Assembly (NCBI GenBank): GCA_018806915.1
Contig: JAGKQI010000096.1
Span: 1,612,001-1,676,000, forward strand
Source: Phytophthora colocasiae
Lineage: Eukaryota > Oomycota > Peronosporomycetes > Peronosporales > Peronosporaceae
DNA length: 64,000 nucleotides
Reading direction: 5' to 3'
The notes below the pieces were generated by a model. It was not told the origin of the DNA, searched no databases, and saw nothing but the letters and a program-made list of their open reading frames with translations. Shown here in pieces: positions 53,001 through 61,235 of the stretch (positions within the stretch are counted from its first letter, which is position 1; every line of letters begins with the position of its first letter). Made by a program: the position numbers and the translations under genes.

Positions 53001-54725
53001 GCGGGGGCGATACAGGCGGAAGCTCCAGCAATGTGGGCAATAGAGGCGGTGCTGGCAGTGAGGGTACTGATGGTGGATCTCACCGGGGTGGTTGCAGTGG
53101 TGCAGATGGCAGTGATGATATCGATGATGATATACCAATCACTCAGCGATCGATTGCACAGCCTGCCGTCGCTAATGAAACTCTACCTGTTCGAATCAAT
53201 TTAAATGCCTGTGTGGTGTCGGTCGGGCGTCCACGACTAAACAGGAATCAGCAACGAGCGAAGGCAAAGGCGGATCTCAAAGAATACAACAAGGGAATGA
53301 AACTGCGGGGCCTGCTCCGCGACCGAGATGTCTGTGAAGTGGTTGCGGCCTTGAAGGAGATACAACCCGGCCTGAGTGAGGTCGGATCATTCATCGCGAC
53401 CTTTCAGGTGCTTGGAAAGGCCGCCGGAAAACCGCTAGCGTGGCGCCTGGACCCTGAGTACGTTGCAGACACCGTTCGGTATCGGCTCCCCGCGTCAACA
53501 ATTGATCAAGCACTTCAACAATTGCGCGAGAGGCTAAGTGGAGAACAGCACGAGATCGCGCTTGACAGTGAAGGCAGTATTGTCGAGGGGCGTTATAGAT
53601 ACGTCGTCGCAATTGAAAAGATCGGAAGCTTCAGCAGAGAGCAGTTGGAAAGCATGAAGTGGTTGAGCAACCTGCAGACGACGTGCGACAACGGTGTGTC
53701 GCTGTGCGCGTGGCTCAATACGGAGGTGCACGATGTTGTCGACGAACATGCTACGGTAGGCATGGCGATGACTGAAATTTTGCAAACCTGGCCATACCTG
53801 GTCACACCTGGATTCGGTTTCGACTTGGCGATGTCTGACCTCTACTGCTACAGAGAGTCCACGTGGTTGAATGACAACGCAATCCGCGCTTTCATGGAGT
53901 TTCTCAAGACCTACAAGAACAACACGACGGTGATGATGCCGCCATCAAAAATGCAGCCGCGGAAAAAGAGCATGATGACGGAACCGCTAGTCGCGAAGAA
54001 ACAACTGTTGGAGATTCGTGAAGGTATTTCGGCCCGACAGTTTGTGTTGATGCCGATCAACTTGAGTGGAGTTCACTGGGTCAGCTTGGCGATCGACGGA
54101 AGCTCTAAAACGGTTCACCTGTATGACAGCATGGGCATGAGCAAGAACATGAAGCGTCTGAAAGCCATTGCGTTGGAGATCATCTCCGCGATGCCGGACA
54201 ACTACAGCGACGTGAACGTTGACGGACCTCGGCAGAGAGATAGCGACAGCTGTGGCGTGCTTGCATGCCTCTCCCTCTGGAAGGCCGTGTCAAGCGATGC
54301 ACCAACAGACGTGTTGTCTGCCGGTATCACCATGCTACGTTGGAAGATGCTGTACGAAAGCTTGAAGTTAAGGCGCCGCTGCTAAGTATAGGTCGACGAG
54401 GTATATGTTGTTCGAAGCGCAATGGTTAATACATGGCATTTACCTGGAAGATACCCGTGTTCATATTTGCCATACCTGGCCGAAATGATTGGTTCAGCTG
54501 CGACTGTGATGGCCGACAAAACAATATTTTCATCACTTGGGCTTTTGCTCGTGAAGCGTTCACATGACTTTTCCAGGTATCACGGCTACCGATACCTGTG
54601 TAATATTTGGATGGTATTTTATTTCTTCCATCAACGAAAACCTGAAAGGAAACTGGTCGAGATCTGGAATATACCTGCATCTGAGTAAACCTAGCCCTTT
54701 ACATCTGATCCAGGATACCTGGGCA
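50041..54725 (+). mobile_element. Large Mutator-like element with helically phased CAGGTAT arrays
   Basis: Borders are approximate. CAGGTAT occurs forward at 50065, 50076, 50088, 51091, 51112, 51123, 51576, 51597, 52590, 52610, 52621 and 54574, and inverted (ATACCTG) at 53794, 54472, 54592, 54671 and 54715. Degenerate copies continue the spacing (CAGGTTT at 50099, CACCTGG near 53804). Within a cluster the steps are mostly 10-12 or 20-21 bases. CCAGTTTTTTTGC-like words also recur at about 50050 and 51607. Forward sites on the left and inverted sites on the right give a mirror-like arrangement, as in subterminal transposase-binding arrays. Simple terminal inverted repeats and a target duplication were not found by eye. 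Confidence 0.65.
50229..54385 (+). CDS. MULE transposase fused to a Ulp1/C48 protease (4 exons, 1304 aa)
   Basis: Exons 50229-51279, 51351-51549, 51624-52592 and 52690-54385; phases agree and the sum is 3915 bases. Residues 1-150 are charged and Glu-rich (repeated DAEEE). A FAR1-like region holds FICTHGWPARE and HNLRRTECPFQM plus VHNHQMSSG. The DDE triad is in LQMDCTHKTNKYNYQL, IVIVDKDMREVDVI and NNRVESLFGKLKQHL, and the SWIM finger is CDCEFALTMKLPCRHAMVF. After a Gly/Ser/Asp linker comes a C48 protease (about residues 1080-1304) with NLSGVHWVSLAI (His), HLYDSMG (Asp) and RQRDSDSCGVLACL (Gln, Cys). All key residues are present. A protease fused in frame to the transposase is unusual; plant Kaonashi MULEs carry a Ulp1-like gene too. 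No stop or shift was seen. Confidence 0.85.
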
Positions 54726-54813
54726 GGAGACACGTCCTAATTGAAATAGCAAAACTGGAGACGTTTTTGTTTTACTTCCAGATTCAGTCTGGTGACTGGT
54801 CACACCATTCTCG

Positions 54814-55731
54814 ATGTGGGGACCTGAAGGCAACGAGGCCTCTGGGTCTACAGAGGCCCCGTTTTGTGGTTCTGGGGGTACTGAGCAACCTCCGCGTCGA
54901 CAGAAGTTTGCTGCTATCGATGATATCATTCTCTTAAAGGCTGTGAACTATTTTCGACCCTGGACGGCTGCGGTTGGTACTTCTGACGGTATTATGAAGG
55001 TGTTTGACGAAATTGCGGTGCATTGTAGTAAAGATGCTGAATTTGGTTTAAAGAAACCTGGAACAGCGATGCGAACGCGGTTCATGAAGCTGATCGACCA
55101 ATATCGTACTGACCAGTGCCAGTCGATGAGAAAGTCGGGGTCTGTAGAGCAGTACGAGGAGAGAGAAGTGCTACTTCAGGATATAACAACGCTGATGAAC
55201 GATTGGGCAGAAGGAGAAGAGAAGCGGAGGGAGGAAAAGAGCGCTAAGAAGCAGGGAATAGAGACCTCAGGTACATTGTTGAGACAACTAGCGATGGGTG
55301 GACTTGAGGAGGATGAGGACTTCGATTCTGATGTCGATGAGACCGACGATTCCGTTGCGACCCCGCGGACGCAACCAACGGCACCAGATCAAGCAACACC
55401 AACTTCACTGACATCCACACCAAGATCAAGTTCGAAGAAAAGATCTACGCGCCGAAACCATTCAAGTGGGCGTAAAAAGAAAATAACAAAACGTGAGCAG
55501 CTAGGATCCGTGACAGAAGCTTTGAAAGGCGCAATTCTAGGGGCTGGTGATGAAGAAAAAGCTAAGTACGAGTACAAGACCAAATGACTAGACTTCGAAC
55601 GCGAAGAAGCGGATAAACTTCGTGAGCACGAGTTACGTATGGAAGATCGTCGTATGAAGGCTGAAGAAAATCGCGATAAGCGAATGCACGAGTTGTTATT
55701 GAAGTTAATGGCGCATCAGAAATCTGACTAA
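54814..55731 (+). pseudogene. Myb/SANT-like DNA-binding partner protein of a Harbinger element, nonsense-interrupted
   Basis: The N-terminal region (RRQKFAAIDDIILLKAVNYF, then WTAAVGTSDGIMKVFDEIA) has the spaced tryptophans and helices of the Myb-like protein that PIF/Harbinger elements encode beside their transposase. A Ser/Thr/Lys-rich linker and a charged coiled coil follow. TGA at 55585-55587 breaks the frame, but the same frame goes on with LDFEREEADKLREHELRM and ends at TAA 55729-55731, which is the natural coiled-coil tail. So the gene has one premature stop. It is convergent with the dead transposase, leaving 7 bases between them, the usual two-gene Harbinger layout. Confidence 0.75.
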
Positions 55732-55738
55732 GACGAAG

Positions 55739-56891
55739 CTACTCTGGAATATTGGACCTTAGATATTGATCTAGCGAAGACGGCATTAATCCAAAATACA
55801 TTGAGATTTGATTTCCCAATGGCTGCATACATGTATGGCAATTAAACAGTAACACAGCAGCGAAGAAATTGAGACCCACTGGAGATTGACGAACTCGCTG
55901 CTTTTTATCCCAATTCATATATTCCCAAAGCACTTTGACTCTTCCAAATCCCCATTCAACTCCTTCGCGAACGCTGCTCATACGGCCGTTAAACGACGAG
56001 GCTGTAGAGCTTTGAATTGTAGAAGGACAGCAGACAAATTCTGACAAATTCGCTACAACCATAAGCAGGATCACCGTAAATTAGTTTCCCCAAAAATGTT
56101 CCTTCAACATCTTCTGCCATGACATCTAGTACGCCACTGAGAGTTAGCATGGTGGAGTCATGCTTTCGGCCTTCAACTGGACCAAACAAACTAATAATTA
56201 TGCCATCGGGGGCCTGAATACTCTGCCAGTTGAAACAGTGACGTCTTGGATGTCCATTAAATACTGACCGCTGTAAATTTTCATTTGGATTACTAGTATT
56301 TTGCCGTGCACTTGGGCGTGAGAGATACTGCTTTGTTCCATCAATAAAACCCCAACAACTTTAAAGAGGAGCTCCAGCAGAATATATAGAGAGGCAATAC
56401 TCATCAATCCGCGCCTTAATTAAGGTTTCGTGAAAGTAGAGTAGTTCGTTGTGCTGGCTATACAATATTGAAACAGTTGCAGACATAATTCTGCTGTAAG
56501 CCGCAGTTGATCTTCCAAATTCATTTGCCACAGTTAATAATTTTGCCCCTTCGGAAAGACGGCGACATACCATTGCCAAGGCTTCGACCCTGTTGACTCG
56601 ATCAGCCGCAGACGTGACGATCCCGGTTCGTGGAAGCCGTAAGGCTTTTGCTAGCTCACGTAACTGAGGAATTGTAAAACGAAAGCGGACCCTGGCAGTA
56701 GCATCGTCCAGCATTCTATCAAAAACACGAGAAGAGTCTGTAGGTGGAGCTGCATCACGGAGACGAAAGCAGTGTAGTCTTGTTAGTGTCTTCATTACTC
56801 GAACAAAGCGCGCTTTGTTACCGCGGGCTACACCCCACGCTAGCGTGAGAACCAGAGCTTGAGTACCGGATAGTTTTGGCGCGACGAACAT
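55739..56891 (-). pseudogene. PIF/Harbinger DDE transposase, inactivated by a stop and a 10-base duplication
   Basis: From ATG 56891 the N-terminal helix-turn-helix part is intact (TIPQLRELAKALRLP, VANEFGRSTAAYSRIM). TAA at 56361-56363 stops it just before WGFIDGTKQYLSRPS, which continues in the same frame with GPVEGRKHDSTML and YGDPAYGCSEFV. There GACAAATTCT (56033-56042) is directly repeated at 56043-56051, shifting the frame; the rest (CCPSTIQSS... to IPE) reads on in the shifted frame to 55739. Removing one repeat unit would restore continuity, so this is a recent-looking death. Catalytic acidic residues are still visible. Confidence 0.85.
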
Positions 56892-57359
56892 GACTTAGTG
56901 CCGCAGAAGACTGAGATGAAGCTCAATTCAGACTTGAGCTAAAGCGACTGTTAGCTCAAACCTATACACTGTTGAGTTGAGCTTCATCACCTAAACCACG
57001 CCTATCTAAAAATGAAGCTGAAACTTGTACGATTTCGGGTCACCGAATGTTCTCAATTAATTTATTGTAGCACTTGACTCTTTGTTAAACGGTGCAATTC
57101 GCAGCAGCGCTCTACATGTACATGGCAATCTCAAATTACCAGTCATTGGATAGACAAGATTGAATGTAGAATTTGGGGGGGCCAACATTTGTGCAGAACA
57201 ATGTTCTTGAGCGTTGGTTCAGGCATACTGGATCGTTGGGGCGAGCGAATCCTCTAGCAGTGTAAGCTTACAGATAAAGTTTGGAAAGCATAGTCTTGTG
57301 TACCACACACCATTCACCTAGACCTTTCTAGATTAGAATGCGCTAATCCAAAAAGACCA
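56892..57359. other. Intergenic, beyond the Harbinger transposase start
   Basis: Contains AGATGAAGCTCAATTCAGAC near 56913 and TTGAGTTGAGCTTCATC near 56972, which form an imperfect inverted repeat that may be part of the element's end. No matching sequence was found beyond 54725. No gene was seen. Confidence 0.4.
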
Positions 57360-59504
57360 ATGGACCCGAATGGCTTGGTGTCGCTGCCGAATGAAGCTGC
57401 TCGTCGTCCGCGTGGCCGCCCTCCAAGTCGTGCCTGGGCCTTCTTCACGCCCATCACAGAGCCTCAGAAGCAGATCTCAGCCGCGTGTCGCCATTGCAAC
57501 CAGCTCGTTAACTACCACAAGAAATGGGCACAGGCGCGTGCGCATTTGATGAAATGTGCCCAATTCCTGCAGCTCGTCGACTCGATGCCGTCCAATGACG
57601 TGCCTCAATGGTATCTCGCTGAGGTCTCTCGACGTCAACAGCCAAGTCACAGCAAAGCTCAAAGCAAGCCAATGCCCAATATTCCAGCCGTGTTTCTCCA
57701 GAATCAGACGCCGACTCAGATTCAGACTCCGCTTAAAGCGATCCATCCTATCCCAGTTGCTGTTGCTATACCTGCAAGTGCAATTCCAGTTGCTAATGGG
57801 GTTAATATGTCTACAACCAATGGTGCTTTGGTGGATCAGAAGAAAATTGATGAAAATGTAGCCATGCACTTGCTGACGACCATTTCAGTAGAGAAATTAT
57901 TCGAAGACAAGTTGGAGTTGCCATTTCTGCAGACGTTGCTAGTCCGTGGAGACGTGAAGATGCCAAGTATGAACGATTTGATGAAGGACATGCTGGATCA
58001 ATGTTACGACAGAGTGAAAGACAACGTGCAAGGGTTTTTTAAAAGTGGATTAGTGCCAGTGACGCTGTCGGTGGATGCAGTAACAGGTGGAGGACATTTC
58101 ATGTCGGATTATATGGTGACATTGGCCAGTTCACACAAGTATCCAATGTATTTGGAGTCAGTTAAAACTCCGAGGAGTGGAGATGCAGGAGCAAATGCGG
58201 AGATGAAAGCGCAAAATATTGCGAGAGTTGTGGAAAAGCTGTCAACTCCGGTGGCAGGGTGTGTCATGGCCTGTTCAACAGCAGAGGATATACATACACG
58301 CCAGCTATTGGAGAAGCAGTTTCCAGCCATGTACTTCCATGGCTGCATGCGAGATGCATTGCTGTCGATTGTTCGACAGCTTTTCGCAACGGACAAAGGA
58401 TCACTTGCAGACAGGAAGCCCGTTGCTAATGTGCCATTTGCTCAGGAATTACAACAATTCGCGTTGCAATGCAAAGATCTTGGATTTTTCCTTCCACATA
58501 AGGAAATACCTTCCTACCTGCAGCAGGCAAGTGAAGGCACTGACAATATGATTCACTTGACTGCTAGACGACGGCTGACCGTGGAAGAAGCATTTATTGC
58601 AATTCTCCAAGCCGAACCGTTTCTCGATGTGGACAACGTATTGGATCGACTTTTCTCTGGTGGTGGGAACAGTCCGAGTGGGTCAAATTGTTCCTCTCAC
58701 TTGCAAACCCAGCTTGTCAAGATCGTGCGCAGCCCACAGTTTGTAGAGAAACTCCGCAAGTACCTGGATGTGTTGCGACCAATTCACGAACTGTTTTCAT
58801 CGCTTGATGATGGTAAAGACACGCTGCTGCTTTCGGAAGCTTATTCTAGATTTTCAAGACTCATGCAGCAGTTAGGATCACTATCATCGTTGGAGGACGA
58901 AGAGAAGGTAGTTATACAAGCGTTAGCCCGGCAGCAACAGGAGAACTGTATAGGCTCAGCACACCTCTTGGCCTACCTTTTAGACCCCGTGTTATTAGGC
59001 GAAGATTTACCTCCAGAAACGAAGACTGAAGTGGAACAGAAGCTCATGGCTTCACTTCGTGGAGACGGGTCCCCTCTCTCTGATTCCGACAAAGAAGCAC
59101 TGTATACACAGTACATGGATTTCAAGAAAACATCCTTGAACCAGAAGACCAACAAGGCTGATACGATCGCGTTCCGTGTACTCAAAGAGCGAAAGACATC
59201 CCCGTTGCAGTTTTGGTTTGCTGAAGGTTCCAAATGGCCTGTGTTGCAGGCCATCGCTTGCCGGATCTTCGTTATGCCAGTCTGTGCAACACGTCTAGCC
59301 CACGCAGCCTCAGAAGCCGCAGTGTCACCCATCCTGCTTCGACGAAAGACGGACTTACCAACTAGTGACAAGCTGACGTATGTGAGAGTCAACTCGCGCC
59401 AACTGCAGCTTATTCAAGCTGAGGGTAGCTCGCTGGCATCTTTTGTGAAGAAAAGGACCGTCGAAACCAATCCTAACGACATTACGGCCTCAATGGTAGT
59501 ATGA
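57360..59504 (+). CDS. hAT-like transposase-derived protein, BED finger and DUF659 type (714 aa)
   Basis: Single exon, no stops. A BED-type finger CRHCNQLVNYHKKWAQ... (C-x2-C...H-x4-C, residues about 43-66) follows a basic AT-hook-like RRPRGRPPSR. The middle has the DUF659/RNase-H-like region with TLSVDAVTGGGHFMSDY (Asp at the first catalytic position), TPRSGDAGANAEMKAQNI and FPAMYFHGCMRDALL. The C-terminus has the hAT dimerisation pattern (PLQFWFAEGSKWPVLQAIAC, FVMPVCATRLAHAAS). The usual catalytic Glu could not be placed with certainty. An intact frame without visible inverted ends or target duplication suggests a domesticated gene. A still mobile element with undetected ends is the alternative. 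Confidence 0.82.
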   Translation: MDPNGLVSLPNEAARRPRGRPPSRAWAFFTPITEPQKQISAACRHCNQLVNYHKKWAQARAHLMKCAQFLQLVDSMPSNDVPQWYLAEVSRRQQPSHSKAQSKPMPNIPAVFLQNQTPTQIQTPLKAIHPIPVAVAIPASAIPVANGVNMSTTNGALVDQKKIDENVAMHLLTTISVEKLFEDKLELPFLQTLLVRGDVKMPSMNDLMKDMLDQCYDRVKDNVQGFFKSGLVPVTLSVDAVTGGGHFMSDYMVTLASSHKYPMYLESVKTPRSGDAGANAEMKAQNIARVVEKLSTPVAGCVMACSTAEDIHTRQLLEKQFPAMYFHGCMRDALLSIVRQLFATDKGSLADRKPVANVPFAQELQQFALQCKDLGFFLPHKEIPSYLQQASEGTDNMIHLTARRRLTVEEAFIAILQAEPFLDVDNVLDRLFSGGGNSPSGSNCSSHLQTQLVKIVRSPQFVEKLRKYLDVLRPIHELFSSLDDGKDTLLLSEAYSRFSRLMQQLGSLSSLEDEEKVVIQALARQQQENCIGSAHLLAYLLDPVLLGEDLPPETKTEVEQKLMASLRGDGSPLSDSDKEALYTQYMDFKKTSLNQKTNKADTIAFRVLKERKTSPLQFWFAEGSKWPVLQAIACRIFVMPVCATRLAHAASEAAVSPILLRRKTDLPTSDKLTYVRVNSRQLQLIQAEGSSLASFVKKRTVETNPNDITASMVV

Positions 59505-60347
59505 TTTTCAAAAAAAGCAAAGAATTTCATCCTTTCAGAACTTTTTAAATCATAGGACAAACACCTGCCGTGATTCGTTTCACGATCCTAAAACTCACAA
59601 AGGTAGTTTTGTACTTCACCTGTATCAACGGGTTCTGTATTCGGTACAGTCCCGCGCTATTGTGTCGTATGCTTCGACATGGATTCGATGGCATAGCGAA
59701 AGTTTCGGGTCCACCACATAAGCAACGAGCACGTGGTCGTTTACTAGTTCAACATGCCTTGAACGGAAGGACTGCAACGGAATCTATGTCTAGATTGCCT
59801 CGACAATATTTTGTAGTATTCCGGTGCTGGAGGGCCTCGTTTGGCAACCTATCGGTAGAGCACCACCAAGGTTTGTACAGCCAGGTGAAGGCAGGCAACG
59901 ACTGGGTTATCAGAAGAATATTCCTGCTGCAAATGTTTCTCAAAACATTTTAGCAAGTGTGATACCCCCTTGCACACCGCCTACTATAGTCGCAACGTCA
60001 ATGGCTTTAGCGACCCAGTCCTGGCTCACCGGGAACTCGCTGTCGTCGTCGAGGCTGGTCGAGATCTCTGCCCTCTTGTCTGAGGAAAGAAAACAAAGGC
60101 ACTACTGCCAAATGTGGCGAATATCCAGTCGTCATACAGGATGCTTTATCAGTTTATTTTCCAGCATGCGGATGAGCTCAACTGTGACCGGGAAACTATC
60201 ACGCTACTGATCCTTTGAAGTTCAAAGTTTGAACTACCGATTGATCCATTCGGAACGAATGCCCAAAATTTGGGTTGCCCATCAGTCAAGGTAGAATATC
60301 TACATCTATTGAATTAGCTTGAGATCGTTGCAGGTTAGTCCAAAGAG
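59505..60347. other. Intergenic, degraded sequence
   Basis: Open frames at 59570-59953 and 60000-60210 show no domain. Nothing certain. Confidence 0.35.
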
Positions 60348-60710
60348 TTGTCCACCTATCTAGTTAATCAAATAATTTATGAGCAGCCAACCAATGCGTC
60401 TACCGGACGAGGTCGGCTTCTTGGGAACGAAGACACCGCTGACTCGGGAAAACGGTTTTTGAGAATTCACCACGCGAAAGAGAATAAGATAGGCGACAAC
60501 GAAGAAGAACGAGGGGCCTTGGATACTCTCAGGACCCGAGCAAACCTTGAACTCTAGTTTCTGAAGAAGAAGGTGCCTGAGTATGTTCGCCATAAGCTGC
60601 AAGTTCCGCCGTCTGGAGGGGCGATGTTTCGCCACGCGAACTACAAGTATTACATTGAGTATATGGAGAGATACAACAAGTACTATCGGATCATGAAGTA
60701 TAACAGTTGA
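60348..60710 (+). pseudogene. RXLR effector pseudogene
   Basis: The frame contains RFLR followed after ten residues by an EEER (KRFLR ... GDNEEERGALDTL), the RXLR-dEER signature. There is no start ATG and no signal peptide; a stop lies a few codons upstream of 60348. A TAG at 60555-60557 interrupts it, but the frame continues with FLKKKVPEYVRHKLQV and a Tyr-rich end (YKYYIEYMERYNKYYRI) to TGA at 60710. So both the secretion signal and the reading frame are lost. I describe it as broken and do not propose a repaired form. Confidence 0.75.
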
Positions 60711-61235
60711 TGCCGTACGTGAATCTGCGCTAGTAAGAAGATACTACCTAAGAAACCGCATTCGACAACAATAGCTCTCTACTATGGCAGTTAGGTAGAG
60801 CTCAGATATGTTCAGTATTGACAAGTGGGGTTGAATTCTACCAAATGCACAACAGCCTGTAGTTCGCAGTACGAGAATTTACCATCTTTTTGTGTGTGTT
60901 TGGTTGGTAAATTCATGAGACCACTAATCGCATTGTTCGTTCGGAAGTGCACCTAGAGACCATTGTCAAGCGCGTGCAAATACGATTCAGAATGTGTCTT
61001 CCTACTTCCGCAACTATCCAGACACTGTGTCTGTATAACTGTGAGGAATAGTCTCCAGCGCGAAAGAGTAGAAGGAATCTGTAGAAAGCTTCCGACAACA
61101 CCGTGCGCCGGGCTCAGACGAACGATAGAAAACGCTCCATGGTCTGTCTCTCAAAGAGCTCAGCAGAGAGCGAGTTGGGTTAACGGCTCAGTTACCAAGT
61201 TCGCGTGTTGAGCTCACTGCTCTCGCCAGTTGATC
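60711..61235. other. Intergenic, promoter side of the last gene
   Basis: No gene. The last 100 bases before 61236 are GC-richer and may hold the promoter; no clear Inr/FPR match was seen. Confidence 0.35.

Noticed and set aside
52883..54385. Separate gene starting at the ATG at 52883 encoding only the Ulp1 part
   Set aside because: The frame continues upstream to the acceptor at 52689/52690 and joins the transposase exon in phase, so one fused gene is the better model. An internal promoter cannot be excluded.
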